Below, piece by piece: positions 1 through 9,325 of a DNA stretch of 64,000 bases. A program made the position numbers and the translations under genes. Position 1 is the stretch's first letter. Each line of letters begins with the position of its first letter. Origin of the DNA: Croceicoccus ponticola (GTDB lineage: Bacteria; Pseudomonadota; Alphaproteobacteria; Sphingomonadales; Sphingomonadaceae); assembly GCF_004004515.1 (NCBI RefSeq), contig NZ_RXOL01000001.1, positions 496,001 to 560,000 on the forward strand, read 5' to 3'. Under the pieces are notes generated by a model. It made no database searches, was not told the origin of the DNA, and saw only the letters and a list, made by a program, of their open reading frames with translations.

Positions 1-254
1 CCGCGAATGACAATCCTGTCGCGGGACCTGTTTGAGTTTGGCCCCGAAGCCCTGAACGGCTGTAGCCGCTGCGAGACGGCGGCTGTCCTTAGGTTCTGGA
101 TGACCAGAGGGTCGCCCCTAAGTTGCCTTGCCCATAACCATTCGTGGAAATTCGAGCCGTTTTTCCACCAATTCGTCCGAATACTTGTCCACCACAGCAA
201 AACAGGTGCGTTCGCGTCTTGTGTGGCGCGCGGTTTTGTGATTCTGGTTAACAT
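1..254. other. Upstream non-coding stretch at window edge
   Basis: I see no convincing gene here. One open frame crosses it, but it lacks recognisable protein character and runs into ftsB in another frame. The stretch is less GC-rich near its end, as expected for a promoter region of ftsB, but I cannot place a promoter with confidence. Confidence 0.5.
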
Positions 255-602
255 ATGTCGGGAAACAACCTCATGCAGCTGGGTAGGCGTCGCAAGGTCG
301 CGGCGCGTCCGCACTTGCCGAAGCGCCGGCTCGGCCGTGTTGTCGCGGTCGGCGCTATGATCGTGCTGGGCGCTCTGGCGCTTGTCGGCCCGACAGGGGT
401 TAGGGCGTGGAGCGAATCTGCCCGTGTGCTCAAGCAGCGGGAAGCGCAATTGCTGGAGTTGCAGGAAAAGCGGGCTCACATCGCCAACCGCGTTGAACTG
501 CTCGACCCGGGCAACGCCGATCCCGATCTCGTCGGTGAATTGTTGCGCAGCAATCTCAACGTTGCGCACCCGGACGAGGTTGTCGTTACCCGCGAAGATT
601 GA
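255..602 (+). CDS. ftsB: FtsB/DivIC-type septum formation initiator protein
   Basis: Small bitopic division protein that links FtsQ and FtsL in the divisome. The 115-residue product has a basic cytoplasmic N-terminus, one membrane segment at about residues 32-50, and then a short periplasmic coiled coil rich in Glu, Gln, Leu and Arg (about 55-80), the architecture of the family. Length is typical of alphaproteobacterial FtsB. The ATG at 255 has a poor ribosome binding site; a second ATG at 273 has a purine-rich GGGAA upstream and could be the true start. It precedes pdhA by about 240 bases; the ftsB-pdhA-pdhB order is common in sphingomonads. The call rests on architecture and context, since the family is poorly conserved. 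Confidence 0.8.
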   Translation: MSGNNLMQLGRRRKVAARPHLPKRRLGRVVAVGAMIVLGALALVGPTGVRAWSESARVLKQREAQLLELQEKRAHIANRVELLDPGNADPDLVGELLRSNLNVAHPDEVVVTRED

Positions 603-844
603 GTGTTTGCCGGGTTTGTACGCTGCCCGGGCGTATGCGCCAACGGGTGACCATTCTCATGAACGAGTTTACCGCGCGTCCAATGCGTGGGCAAATCGAC
701 ACAGGCGGAAATAAACCTCGGTCGATGTCGGGTGCGGCGATTTCTGTTCTTGTCTGTCGGGCCCGACCACCCTTATACGAAAGGTCGAACGCGCGCACCT
801 TCTCCCTCCCTCGCGCGCGGGACCAGACACACGAGGTGTATCGA

Positions 845-1930
845 TTGGCTACCTTGAAATCGAAGGGTGACGCGTCGGCTGTTGCCGTGACGGCCCCGAC
901 AGAGGATCCCGATTTCGCGCTGCGTTCGTTGCAGGATAAATTCGAAAAGCAAGGCTCGTACAAGGCCAGCGACGACGAGCTGCTGACGTTCTACGAACAG
1001 ATGCTGTTGATCCGCAGGTTCGAGGAACGGGCAGGCCAGTTGTACGGCCTCGGCCTCATCGGCGGGTTCTGCCACCTCTATATCGGACAGGAAGCGGTCG
1101 CCGTGGGCCTGCAATCCGCACTGGCAGAGGGCAAGGACAGCGTCATCACCGGCTATCGCGATCATGGGCACATGCTCGCCTATGGCATCGATCCCAAGGT
1201 TATCATGGCCGAACTGACCGGGCGTCAGGCGGGCATCTCCAAGGGCAAGGGCGGTTCGATGCACATGTTCAGCACCGAACACGCGTTCTACGGCGGCCAC
1301 GGTATTGTCGGCGCGCAGGTGCCATTGGGCGCGGGGCTGGCCTTTGCGCACAAGTACCGCGAAGATGGCGGTGTTTGCCTTGCCTATTTCGGCGATGGCG
1401 CAGCCAACCAGGGGCAGGTTTACGAAACGTTCAACATGGCCGCGTTGTGGCAGTTGCCGATCGTGTTCGTGATTGAAAACAACCAGTACGCGATGGGCAC
1501 CAGCACCGCACGGTCGAGCGCGGAGACGCATTTCCACCGTCGTGGCGCAGCTTTCCGCATTCCGGGAATGCATGTCGACGGCATGGACGTGTTGGCCGTG
1601 CGCGGCGCAGCCGAAGTCGCGCTGGAGCATGTGCGTTCGGGCGGCGGACCGGTGCTCATGGAAATGAACACTTATCGTTATCGCGGGCATTCGATGTCCG
1701 ATCCGGCCAAGTACCGGACCCGCGACGAGGTCAACGAAATGCGCGATAAGCATGATCCGATCGAAGCCGCGAAGGCCGAACTGCTCAATCGCGGCAAGGA
1801 TGAAGCGAAGCTCAAGGAGATCGAGAAATCGATCCGTGCGCAAGTGGGCGAAGCTGCCGATTTTGCTGAAAGCTCGCCCGAACCCGAGATGAGCGAACTG
1901 TACACCGACGTTTTGGTGGAAACTTACTGA
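845..1930 (+). CDS. pdhA: Pyruvate dehydrogenase E1 component, alpha subunit
   Basis: Thiamine-diphosphate-dependent decarboxylating subunit that, with PdhB, converts pyruvate and transfers the acetyl group to lipoyl-E2. The 361-residue product has the E1-alpha fold throughout: an N-terminal segment ending in the [10 protein letters not shown] motif, a GGSMHMF phosphorylation-loop-like region, and the ThDP motif starting GDG at about residue 183 and closing at ENNQYAMGT. The frame is open upstream to 599, but I place the start at TTG 845: a GAGGTG ribosome binding site lies six bases before it, and the length then matches the family, whereas the upstream extension has no E1 character. It overlaps pdhB by one base (TGATG), so the two are translationally coupled. 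E2 and E3 lie at 57.8-60.9 kb. Confidence 0.95.
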   Translation: MATLKSKGDASAVAVTAPTEDPDFALRSLQDKFEKQGSYKASDDELLTFYEQMLLIRRFEERAGQLYGLGLIGGFCHLYIGQEAVAVGLQSALAEGKDSVITGYRDHGHMLAYGIDPKVIMAELTGRQAGISKGKGGSMHMFSTEHAFYGGHGIVGAQVPLGAGLAFAHKYREDGGVCLAYFGDGAANQGQVYETFNMAALWQLPIVFVIENNQYAMGTSTARSSAETHFHRRGAAFRIPGMHVDGMDVLAVRGAAEVALEHVRSGGGPVLMEMNTYRYRGHSMSDPAKYRTRDEVNEMRDKHDPIEAAKAELLNRGKDEAKLKEIEKSIRAQVGEAADFAESSPEPEMSELYTDVLVETY

Positions 1931-3285
1931 TGTCGATCGAACTGAAGATGCCCGCGCTCTCTCCCACCATGGAGGAGGGTACCCTTGCCAAGTGGCTGGT
2001 GAAGGAAGGCGACGAAGTGTCGCCGGGAGATATCATCGCCGAAATCGAAACCGACAAGGCAACGATGGAGTTCGAATCCATCGACGAAGGAACGGTCGGC
2101 AAAATCATGGTCGAGGCCGGGACCGAGAACGTGAAGGTCGGCACCGTCATCGCCGTGCTGAACGGTGACGGTTCCGACGTGTCTGCCCCTGAAGCTCCAA
2201 AGGCAGTGGCAGAACCAGCGCCACCGGCAGCTGCCGCGCCCGCGCCGGCCAAGTCCGCCGCTCCGGTCGCAATCGAACCCGAAATGCCCGAAGGCACGAC
2301 CATGGTGTCGAACACGGTGCGCGAAGCATTGCGCGACGCAATGGCCGAAGAAATGCGCGCCGACGAACGCGTCTTCGTCATGGGCGAAGAGGTTGCCGAG
2401 TATCAGGGCGCCTACAAGGTCACGCAAGGGTTGCTCGATGAATTCGGGCCCAAGCGCGTGATCGACACGCCGATCACCGAATACGGTTTTGCCGGTATCG
2501 GCACCGGCGCGGCGATGGGCGGCCTGCGTCCGATTGTCGAATTCATGACCTTCAACTTTGCGATGCAGGCGATCGACCACATCATCAACTCGGCGGCCAA
2601 GACCAACTACATGTCGGGTGGCCAGATGCGCTGCCCGATCGTGTTTCGCGGCCCCAACGGCGCGGCCAGCCGGGTCGGCGCGCAGCATTCGCAGAACTAT
2701 GCGCCATGGTACGCCAGCGTGCCCGGCCTGGTCGTTATCGCGCCTTATGATGCAGCAGATGCCAAAGGCCTGCTGAAAGCCGCGATCCGCAGCAATGACC
2801 CGGTTGTCTTCCTCGAAAACGAGCTGTTGTACGGCAAGAGCTTCGATGTGCCCGAAATGGACGATTGGGTTCTGCCCATCGGCAAGGCTCGCATCATGCG
2901 CGAAGGCAACGACGTCACCATCGTTTCGTACTCGATTGGCGTCGGGCTTGCGTTGGAAGCGGCCGAAACGCTGGCGGGTGAGGGGATCGATGCCGAGGTC
3001 ATCGACTTGCGTACGATCCGTCCGCTCGACACCGCGACAGTTTTGGCGAGCCTCAAGAAGACCAATCGCCTTATCGTAGCCGAAGAAGGCTGGCCGACGT
3101 GTTCGATCGCAAGCGAGATCGCAGCCGTCTGCATGGAGCAGGGCTTCGACGATCTGGATGCACCGGTGCTGCGCGTAACCGATGTGGACGTGCCGTTGCC
3201 CTATGCCGCGAACCTTGAAAAGGCGGCATTGATCAATGCATCGCGCATCGTCGAATGCGCGAAAAAGGTCTGCTACCGGAACTGA
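1930..3285 (+). CDS. pdhB: Pyruvate dehydrogenase E1 component, beta subunit, with N-terminal lipoyl domain
   Basis: Beta subunit of the E1 heterotetramer. The 451-residue protein is longer than a plain E1-beta (about 330) because it begins with a biotinyl/lipoyl domain (residues 1-80, lipoylation lysine K43 in ETDKAT), followed by an Ala/Pro linker (about 85-120) and the E1-beta pyrimidine-binding and transketolase C-terminal domains. A lipoyl domain on E1-beta is a known peculiarity of many alphaproteobacteria. The domain is nearly the same as that of the E2 protein encoded at 57764. It is coupled to pdhA by a TGATG overlap and followed by a strong rho-independent terminator at 3311. Confidence 0.96.
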   Translation: MSIELKMPALSPTMEEGTLAKWLVKEGDEVSPGDIIAEIETDKATMEFESIDEGTVGKIMVEAGTENVKVGTVIAVLNGDGSDVSAPEAPKAVAEPAPPAAAAPAPAKSAAPVAIEPEMPEGTTMVSNTVREALRDAMAEEMRADERVFVMGEEVAEYQGAYKVTQGLLDEFGPKRVIDTPITEYGFAGIGTGAAMGGLRPIVEFMTFNFAMQAIDHIINSAAKTNYMSGGQMRCPIVFRGPNGAASRVGAQHSQNYAPWYASVPGLVVIAPYDAADAKGLLKAAIRSNDPVVFLENELLYGKSFDVPEMDDWVLPIGKARIMREGNDVTIVSYSIGVGLALEAAETLAGEGIDAEVIDLRTIRPLDTATVLASLKKTNRLIVAEEGWPTCSIASEIAAVCMEQGFDDLDAPVLRVTDVDVPLPYAANLEKAALINASRIVECAKKVCYRN

Positions 3286-3310
3286 TCTTCGGCCACTGAT
3301 GCCTCACGAC

Positions 3311-3351
3311 AAAAGGCCCGCTTCCGGCATGATGCTGGTGGCGGGCCTTTT
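3311..3351 (+). terminator. Rho-independent terminator after pdhAB
   Basis: A perfect 11-bp inverted repeat (AAAAGGCCCGC and its complement) with a 19-base loop ends in TTTT. It lies 26 bases after the pdhB stop. The stem is flanked by A on the left and T on the right, so it may also terminate transcripts arriving from the minus strand. Confidence 0.85.
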
Positions 3352-3411
3352 GCGTGCTTTACGCGATCGGGTTTCAGGCGATCGGGTTTCCACAAATTCG
3401 GCTGAACTTGC

Positions 3412-3858
3412 TCAACTTGCCGGTGGTTCGAGCGGAATGAAAGCCTTGCGGGTATAATCGATGGTCATCACGTCCCAATCGGCAAAGCCAAGGATGTTGG
3501 GAACGGTATAGCTCATCTTGACGTCGACCTGACGGACCCGGTCGATATTCTGGACCGTGCTGTCTGCGACCTCGATGTCGAGTTGCGAGCTTTTCAGGAT
3601 GTAGGGCGCTGACACGGCGATGCCCAGCGCTGTGTCTTCGATCTGCTGATTTGTCACCTGATTATGCTTTTGCGATTCGACCGTCATGAACCTGCTCATC
3701 TCGCCGCCCACGCTACGCACCGCGTTTTGTGCCTGAAGATAAAGCCCGATTTGCAGCACCCCGATCAGCATCGTCACCAATACAGGCAATAGAATGGCCG
3801 TCTCGATCGCCGAGACGCCGCGATCATCCTTTTGGAGGCGGGTGAGAAAAAGTTGCAT
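3412..3858 (-). CDS. TadE/TadF-like pseudopilin, third gene of the set
   Basis: Small exported protein of the TadE family, which in Flp (tight-adherence) pilus systems is processed by the TadV prepilin peptidase. The 148-residue product starts MQLFLTRLQ; then come the acidic-aromatic turn and hydrophobic segment typical of TadE (DDRGVSAIETAILLPVLVTM, residues 11-30), with the conserved Glu after the Gly-x-x-Ala region. The rest is a predicted periplasmic domain of mixed strands. The frame is open further upstream, but that part overlaps the next gene and lacks pseudopilin features, so ATG 3858 is chosen. It lies four bases downstream of another TadE-like gene and is last in the operon. I cannot separate TadE from TadF by sequence. 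Confidence 0.75.
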   Translation of the reverse strand: MQLFLTRLQKDDRGVSAIETAILLPVLVTMLIGVLQIGLYLQAQNAVRSVGGEMSRFMTVESQKHNQVTNQQIEDTALGIAVSAPYILKSSQLDIEVADSTVQNIDRVRQVDVKMSYTVPNILGFADWDVMTIDYTRKAFIPLEPPAS

Positions 3859-3862
3859 GAGA

Positions 3863-4396
3863 CTATCCGATCTGGACGGTGCGCTTGACGTTGAATTCCA
3901 GGTCCTCACCGATGCCGAAATTGCGCCATACCGGTGAGTAATTTTCGCGCATGAAAACCACGACAAACGTGCTGATCGACTGGGAGGTGTTGGAGCAGCC
4001 GTATTCCGCCTGACGCTGGCTGTTGTTGCCACAGCGATAGCGTTTGTAGACTGCAATTTGACCGACCGCGGGGGTGCTGCCGGACACGACCTGCAAGCCG
4101 CTCGTTGCGGCGGCATACTGCTTTACCTGCGCAATCGTTGCGGCACCTTCCTGTTCGGTCTTGGGCGCGGACGTCAGGATGATCTCCATCGCATTGGACG
4201 CCACTTGCTGCAGTTCCGTCTGGCGCGCGTACATCGCCCCGGCTTCCACGCCACCCAGGGTGATGGCGATCAAAACAGGTGCGACGAACGCAGTCTCGAT
4301 CAGGGTCGAGGCGCCATCGTCACGCAGGAATGTGTCGGCCAACCGCGCAATCGGTCTGACGATGGTTCTCATGGCGGATTTCATGGCGGACCTCAT
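3863..4396 (-). CDS. TadE-like pseudopilin, second gene of the set
   Basis: A 177-residue TadE-family protein. After a short basic stretch it carries LRDDGASTLIETAFVAPVL, the same processing-site-plus-hydrophobic-helix pattern as its neighbour, followed by an Ala/Gln-rich helix and a periplasmic domain with a Cys pair (YRCGNN and YGCSNT) that could form a disulfide. The start at 4396 overlaps the upstream tadG stop in an ATGA arrangement, implying coupling; ATGs at 4384 and 4372 are alternatives. With its neighbours it resembles the tadE/tadF/tadG end of a tad locus. No tadA, tadB, tadC, rcpA or flp gene is seen within the window. Confidence 0.75.
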   Translation of the reverse strand: MRSAMKSAMRTIVRPIARLADTFLRDDGASTLIETAFVAPVLIAITLGGVEAGAMYARQTELQQVASNAMEIILTSAPKTEQEGAATIAQVKQYAAATSGLQVVSGSTPAVGQIAVYKRYRCGNNSQRQAEYGCSNTSQSISTFVVVFMRENYSPVWRNFGIGEDLEFNVKRTVQIG

Positions 4397-5844
4397 GCGA
4401 CAAGCCGGACGGTGCCGAGGAACACGACTTCTTCGTGCGCATACCCATCGGGGCAGAAGTCGGTCATGTTCACCGTGCCGTTCATGTTGATCTTGTTGGC
4501 GATGATCGTCAGGCACATATTGGCCACATTGGCCGTACCCGCCAGGCTCAGCGTGCTTTTCGGCAGATAGATCGTGCCGCTGATCCATGTGTTCGAGGTG
4601 CCAGCGAATTTGTTGCCAAGACCTTCGCCCACGGGGTTGAAGCCCGGCGATTCCGGATCTTCGTACATCAGCATTCCGGTGATGGCTTCGGCCGTTTCGG
4701 CATCGACCCCATATCCGATCAGCGTGTCATAAGTGATGCCCTGCAGGTTCACCTGATTTGACGCGCCGTTCTGTGACGTCCCGACGATCTTTACCCCTGC
4801 GCCGTCGGTGAGGATGAACAGGATGTCCGTGCCGATGGTGTTGTAATTGCCGCCGATGTCCAGCACGCCACCCTTGATGACGTAAATGCCAGACTGGAAA
4901 GTCGTGTCGCATCTGACCTGCAATCCACCGGCGAAGATGCCGGGTGTGGCGACACCGATAGTCTTGCCGGGGGTCGAGGTGTTTCCCTTGCCGTTGCCGA
5001 CGGACTTGCAGGCATATGTTCCGGCATTCGTAACTTTGTCGATCGGCGGAACGATATCGGCAAACTGGTCGTACAACTGGCCGAAATTTTCGATGATGAT
5101 ATCGTCGGTCAGCTCTTCGATTTCGTCATCGACGGTGCCCGCGGTAACAATCGTGCCGGCTTCGATTATCGGAGTTCCGTTGGCGATGATCGCGTCCTCG
5201 CCTTCCCACTGGGTGATGCAGGTGCCTGACGAGTCAAACCCCGAAGAACCGTCATCCTGATCGACGCAGATGCGTTTGGAATCCGACAGTGCGGCAATGC
5301 CGCAGCCCGCGGTAAAGACCGGGTTGCCATTAAACGTGATGGTGCCGCCATCGTGCGGATCGACCGCCTTGAGGCATTCGGTAGTGACGAGCCCCCCGGT
5401 GAATGCCGCCTGTGCATAGACAGAAACCGTCGTCGCCCCACCGGTGAAATAGCTGGTGAAGGGCAGCATCCGCGTCGCGTCGACCCGCACCGAAACGGCG
5501 TTGCCGATTTCGCCTGCGTAATTTGAACGGACGATTGATGGCGTGGTGTTGATATCCTTCGTCACCGCCTCGTTCGCAGCAAATTCGGTAAGGCCGCGTG
5601 CGACGAAGGTCGTGCTGAGCGGTTCATTGGCGAGTTCCCATGCCGCCGCGATCGCCGCTTGGTCGGCTGCGAACTGCAGCTCGCGCTTCCACAAGTAGAA
5701 CTGCGCGAAATCGACCGCGAAGCCGCCCCCGCCCACGATCATTGGCGCACCAAAGGCGGCAAGGATCAGGGCATTGGCACTCGTATCCTTCCGGAACGAT
5801 CTGAAGAACCGGCGAACCCGGTCTGTCGCATTGTGAAGGATCAT
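4393..5844 (-). CDS. TadG-like Flp pilus assembly protein
   Basis: The 483-residue protein begins with a TadE/TadG-like N-terminus: a basic region, then a Gly/Ala/Ile-rich membrane segment (about 23-45) and the FYLWKRELQFAADQAAIAAA motif shared by TadG pseudopilins. The remainder is a long Gly/Thr/Asn-rich domain with repeated short strands (segments such as GIYVIKGGVLDIGGN, ISGTIYLPKSTLSLAG), like the beta-helical C-terminus of many sphingomonad TadG proteins. I do not see a von Willebrand A motif (DxSxS), which other TadG proteins have. Several cysteines (TECLK, AGCGI, RICVD, GTCIT, NMCLT, DFCPD) suggest an oxidised extracellular domain. ATG 5844 has a GGGAG ribosome binding site; the frame is open a little further upstream. 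Confidence 0.78.
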   Translation of the reverse strand: MILHNATDRVRRFFRSFRKDTSANALILAAFGAPMIVGGGGFAVDFAQFYLWKRELQFAADQAAIAAAWELANEPLSTTFVARGLTEFAANEAVTKDINTTPSIVRSNYAGEIGNAVSVRVDATRMLPFTSYFTGGATTVSVYAQAAFTGGLVTTECLKAVDPHDGGTITFNGNPVFTAGCGIAALSDSKRICVDQDDGSSGFDSSGTCITQWEGEDAIIANGTPIIEAGTIVTAGTVDDEIEELTDDIIIENFGQLYDQFADIVPPIDKVTNAGTYACKSVGNGKGNTSTPGKTIGVATPGIFAGGLQVRCDTTFQSGIYVIKGGVLDIGGNYNTIGTDILFILTDGAGVKIVGTSQNGASNQVNLQGITYDTLIGYGVDAETAEAITGMLMYEDPESPGFNPVGEGLGNKFAGTSNTWISGTIYLPKSTLSLAGTANVANMCLTIIANKINMNGTVNMTDFCPDGYAHEEVVFLGTVRLVA

Positions 5845-5964
5845 CGGTTGCTCCCTTGCAATCGGACGTCCATGCACGCCCGGATTGGCGTGGCGGACAG
5901 GGGGACACGCGAAGAGGTTAGGCGTTTTCTGGTAATCAGGGCTTGAAGGAACAAGGTTAACAAG

Positions 5965-6633
5965 GTGTTAGGGACACATCAGCCTGAGTTGCGGGCCATT
6001 TATGACGATCTGAACCAGTCTCTGCCGCCGCCGGTGCGCATGGCGATCAGCCACGCGCCGTTGCGGGCGAGGGAGCTTTGGACCGGGTTCTTCGCGCTGG
6101 ATCGGCGATTCGCCAATATCCTCGCCACGGGAGCCGAGCCGATGCTGGCGCAGATGCGGCTTGCCTGGTGGCGAGAGACGCTGGCGCAGCCTGCCGCCAG
6201 TCGACCGGCGGGAGAGCCGCTGCTCGCCGCCCTGACCGCATGGGACAGCGAGCGCTTGGCGCTTGCCGGTCTTGCCGACGGTTGGGAAGCGCTGATCGGC
6301 GACGCGCCGCTGGATGCCGCGGCGTTTGCGGCGCTGGCCGGGGCGAGGGCGGAGGCGATCGCGGCGCTGGTCCGCATTTGCGATGCGGCGGAGCTTGAGA
6401 TTGAGGCGAGCGGACGCGGATACGTCTGGGCGCTGCACGATATCGCTGCGCATTTGTCAGACCGCACCGAAAACGACCGCGTCGTGGCGCTCGTCAGATC
6501 CGCACCGGCCACGGACGGCACGGCGGCACGGCTCTTGCGACCCGTCGCGATTCTCGACGCGCTCGCTCGTCGCCGTGGCGGCGGGTTGGGCAATTTCGCA
6601 TTGGCCCTGCGCATCGGCCTATTCGGTCGTTGA
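5965..6633 (+). CDS. Squalene/phytoene-synthase-fold protein, probably non-catalytic
   Basis: The 222-residue product has the all-helical squalene/phytoene synthase character: an early FFALDRRFANIL helix, and QMRLAWWRETL, which matches the QMRLQWWRD-type segment of the mitochondrial NDUFAF6-like branch. The aspartate-rich DxxxD motifs that bind Mg-diphosphate in true synthases are not visible: the first is replaced by ALDRRFANIL, and no DxxDD motif occurs in the second half. It is also shorter than the usual 270-300 residues. So I infer a non-enzymatic relative rather than a carotenoid enzyme; no other carotenoid gene is nearby. Start is GTG 5965, with an AAGG stretch upstream; ATG 6040 is a weaker alternative. 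Confidence 0.65.
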   Translation: MLGTHQPELRAIYDDLNQSLPPPVRMAISHAPLRARELWTGFFALDRRFANILATGAEPMLAQMRLAWWRETLAQPAASRPAGEPLLAALTAWDSERLALAGLADGWEALIGDAPLDAAAFAALAGARAEAIAALVRICDAAELEIEASGRGYVWALHDIAAHLSDRTENDRVVALVRSAPATDGTAARLLRPVAILDALARRRGGGLGNFALALRIGLFGR

Positions 6634-6699
6634 TGAAAAGGCAGAGTGGCTTTCGCCGCCGCCGCAATGGGTTACCCTGCGATTGACAGGAGATAAGCG

Positions 6700-7164
6700 A
6701 TGAACCGTTTGCTGGTGGGGGCCTTTGGCGCGCTGATGCTGGTGGCGATGGGGCTGTTCTGGTGGCAGGGGCGCGCGATTGAGGCTGAGGGGCTGGCGCC
6801 CCCCGTGGCCCCACAGGCATCGACATCGCCACAGCCGCAAGCACTGCCCAGCGCTGATGTCGCCGATATGCGGGGACCGGCCTTGCCGACGGCGGTCAAG
6901 CCCAGCGACGAACAGCGGCGCTTTGCCCGTTACGACATCAATCGCGATCTCATCGTCACCCGCAACGAAATGCTCTCGACCCGCGTCGGCACGTTTCGCA
7001 AGCTGGACAAGGACAGCAACAACCTGCTGACGTTCGAGGAATGGGCCTTTGCGACGGCCGACAAGTTCGAGGGGGCCGACGCCAATGGCGACGACCGGTT
7101 GACGCCTGCAGAGTTCGCCACGACGCGACCGGCGAAAAAGCCCAAGCCGCGCTGCGCCTGCTAG
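6700..7164 (+). CDS. Membrane-anchored or exported protein with three EF-hand loops
   Basis: The 154-residue product has an N-terminal hydrophobic segment (about 4-22) acting as signal or anchor, a Pro/Ala/Gln-rich linker, and then three canonical calcium-binding loops: residues 79-90 (begins DINRD), 103-114 (begins DKDSN) and 127-138 (begins DANGD), each with Asp at 1, Asp/Asn at 3 and 5 and Glu at 12. It ends in a Lys/Pro-rich tail with a CAC motif. It is therefore very probably a periplasmic Ca2+-binding protein; its partner is unknown. Ribosome binding site AGGAG precedes ATG 6700. The 3' end overlaps the convergent trmFO gene by four bases. Confidence 0.8.
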   Translation: MNRLLVGAFGALMLVAMGLFWWQGRAIEAEGLAPPVAPQASTSPQPQALPSADVADMRGPALPTAVKPSDEQRRFARYDINRDLIVTRNEMLSTRVGTFRKLDKDSNNLLTFEEWAFATADKFEGADANGDDRLTPAEFATTRPAKKPKPRCAC

Positions 7165-8549
7165 GCAGGTTCCGAAACCTGCATATTCCCCAGCCATGCT
7201 GACAGGTCGCGTTTTGCCCTGTCGGTATAGGCGCGCTTGCGATCCTTTTTGCGAACTTTGTCGTCGGGCATGGGGAACAAGCCGAAATTGACGTTCATCG
7301 GCTGATAACTCGAAGCTTCGGCATCGCCCGTGATGTGCGACAGCAAAGCGCCCATCGCGGTGGTGCGCGGCGGGCTTTCCCAATGTTCGCCTGCCAGTTC
7401 GGCGGCGGTCATCATGCCGGCCAACATGCCCACGGCGGAACTTTCGACATAACCTTCGCATCCCGTGATCTGTCCGGCAAAGCGGACGTGCGGCGCCGTC
7501 TTCAGCCTCAACTGGCGATCGAGCAGAATGGGGGAATTGAGGAAAGTGTTGCGGTGCAATCCGCCCAGTCGAGCGAATTCGGCATTCGCAAGACCCGGAA
7601 TGGTGCGGAACAGCGCAACTTGTGCCGCATGCTTCAACTTCGTCTGGAACCCGACCATGTTCCACAGCGTGCCCAGCTTGTTGTCCTGACGCAGCTGCAC
7701 CACGGCATAGGGCCAGCGCCCTTGCGGGAATTCCGGTGTGGCGTCGCGCGGGTTGTCGAGCCCGACCGGCTTCATCGGACCGAAGCGCAGCGTATCCTCA
7801 CCCCGCGCGGCCATGACCTCGACCGGCATGCAGCCTTCGAAATAGGGCGTGTCAGCTTCCCACTGCTTGAATTCGGTCTTTTCGCCATCGAGCAGGCCCT
7901 CCCGGAATGCGAGGTACTGATCGCGGGTCATCGGACAGTTGATGTAATCGCCGTCCTCGTTCGACGCTTCGGTCTTCTTGTCCCAGCGCGACTGGATCCA
8001 GCAGATGTCCATGTCGATGGAATCGCGATAGACGATGGGCGCGATGGCGTCGAAAAACGCGAGACTGTCGGCACCTGTCGCAGCCCCTATGCTCGCGGCC
8101 AGACCGGCGGCGGTCAGTGGGCCGGTGGCGACGATGGTCAGTCCCAGAGCCGGGAGCGTGTCGATCCGTTCGCGCACGACTTCGACATTGGGATGTTCGG
8201 ACAGCGCGCGTTCGACGTGCGCGGAAAATACGTCGCGGTCCACCGCCAGCGCCGATCCCGCCGGCACTTGCGCTTCGTGGGCGGCGCGCATCATTAGCGA
8301 ATTGCAGGCGCGCATTTCGTAGTGCAGCAGTCCGACCGCGTTGGCGGTGTCATCGTCGGAACGGAACGAATTGGAACACACAAGCTCCGCCAGCCCGTCG
8401 CCCTGATGCGCGGGCGAACGGCCGCCTCCGTCCGGAAGGCCGGCCCCGCGCATTTCGGAGAGGCGGACGCGCACGCCCCTGTTAGCGAGTTGCCATGCCG
8501 CTTCGCTACCTGCGAGGCCGCCGCCGATGATGTGGACGGTGTGTGTCAT
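7161..8549 (-). CDS. trmFO: Methylenetetrahydrofolate--tRNA-(uracil-5-)-methyltransferase TrmFO
   Basis: FAD- and folate-dependent enzyme that makes 5-methyluridine at position 54 in the T-loop of tRNAs, replacing the SAM-dependent TrmA of enterics. The 462-residue length fits the family. The N-terminus carries the FAD dinucleotide motif [11 protein letters not shown] (residues 9-19) and the GidA-like RLSEMR segment; further family blocks include [27 protein letters not shown] and the [12 protein letters not shown] region. The ATG at 8549 is the only sensible start. It faces the EF-hand gene and overlaps its stop by four bases. Confidence 0.95.
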   Translation of the reverse strand: MTHTVHIIGGGLAGSEAAWQLANRGVRVRLSEMRGAGLPDGGGRSPAHQGDGLAELVCSNSFRSDDDTANAVGLLHYEMRACNSLMMRAAHEAQVPAGSALAVDRDVFSAHVERALSEHPNVEVVRERIDTLPALGLTIVATGPLTAAGLAASIGAATGADSLAFFDAIAPIVYRDSIDMDICWIQSRWDKKTEASNEDGDYINCPMTRDQYLAFREGLLDGEKTEFKQWEADTPYFEGCMPVEVMAARGEDTLRFGPMKPVGLDNPRDATPEFPQGRWPYAVVQLRQDNKLGTLWNMVGFQTKLKHAAQVALFRTIPGLANAEFARLGGLHRNTFLNSPILLDRQLRLKTAPHVRFAGQITGCEGYVESSAVGMLAGMMTAAELAGEHWESPPRTTAMGALLSHITGDAEASSYQPMNVNFGLFPMPDDKVRKKDRKRAYTDRAKRDLSAWLGNMQVSEPA

Positions 8550-8640
8550 ACGAGCCGGTTAGCGATTGCCTATCCCACTATGCAAATGCAAAGAGACGGC
8601 CAAGTCGCAGAAAAAGGGGCAGGCGCATGGATTCGGCACA

Positions 8641-9306
8641 ATGGTAAGGCGTGCCCTGATTGAACGCCGACCGTGGCTGTTCGCCAGCTTGTTGGTCGCC
8701 CTGGCCTGGTGGGCATTTTCCGATAGTGACATGGTCCCTGGGCTTTACAAGATGGTGTGGAAGGCAGTGCCCCTCGCTCTGCTGGCGATCTATGCGTTTC
8801 AACGCCACCTTGGGACCGACGGAACGATCCTTTCGGGAATAATGGCCACGGCTGCCATGGCCGATGCGATGAGCGAGCTGCATTACCTTGCGGCAGGCAC
8901 GATCATGGCCCTCTCGTTGTTTCTTGCGGTCTGGCTTTATGCCCGTAATCGTCGCGCGATGTTGGCCACTTCGCAGAAACTGCTGGCGATCCTTTTGGTC
9001 ATCACGGTACCGATCATCGCGTGGTACCTGCTTCCCGGCGTGGATGGCCGCCAACTCGTGACCGGATATGGGCTGCTGATCGGCATCATGGCCGCGATGG
9101 CATGGACGAGCCGTTTCTCGCGATATCGGGTGGGCGCGGGCGCAATGCTGTTCGTGGTGTCCGAACTTGTGCTTTTTTCCATCAGCGGGCCGTTGATGCG
9201 CGATAGCTCGCTAGATTCCACAGTCGTCTGGCCGCTCTATTATGCAGGCCAGCTGCTGATCGCGACCGGGGTGGTGAGCGGCCTGCGACGCGCCGCCGAC
9301 GCCTGA
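8641..9306 (+). CDS. YhhN-family membrane protein (lysoplasmalogenase-like)
   Basis: Polytopic membrane protein of about 221 residues with seven to eight predicted helices, matching the YhhN/TMEM86 family; mammalian TMEM86B and some bacterial members hydrolyse lysoplasmalogen. Conserved features include the helix containing MADAMSELHYLAAG (residues ~76-89) and the C-terminal WPLYYAGQLLIATG segment. Whether this member acts on lysoplasmalogen is not shown by sequence. I chose ATG 8641, where the hydrophobic pattern begins; a TTG at 8566 would add 25 Lys-rich residues. Neither start has a strong ribosome binding site. It is convergent with gyrA. Confidence 0.75.
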   Translation: MVRRALIERRPWLFASLLVALAWWAFSDSDMVPGLYKMVWKAVPLALLAIYAFQRHLGTDGTILSGIMATAAMADAMSELHYLAAGTIMALSLFLAVWLYARNRRAMLATSQKLLAILLVITVPIIAWYLLPGVDGRQLVTGYGLLIGIMAAMAWTSRFSRYRVGAGAMLFVVSELVLFSISGPLMRDSSLDSTVVWPLYYAGQLLIATGVVSGLRRAADA

Positions 9307-9325
9307 GCGTCAGCGGCGATCGGCA

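Noticed and set aside
7-360. Open frame of 117 codons at the left edge
   Set aside because: It overlaps ftsB in another frame, has no recognisable domain and no good ribosome binding site.
773-1843. Long minus-strand frame antisense to pdhA
   Set aside because: Typical GC-rich shadow frame: the plus strand encodes a full, motif-complete E1-alpha, and the antisense product has no recognisable domain.
5965-6633. Carotenoid biosynthesis gene crtB
   Set aside because: The aspartate-rich motifs are missing, the protein is too short and no other crt gene is nearby.
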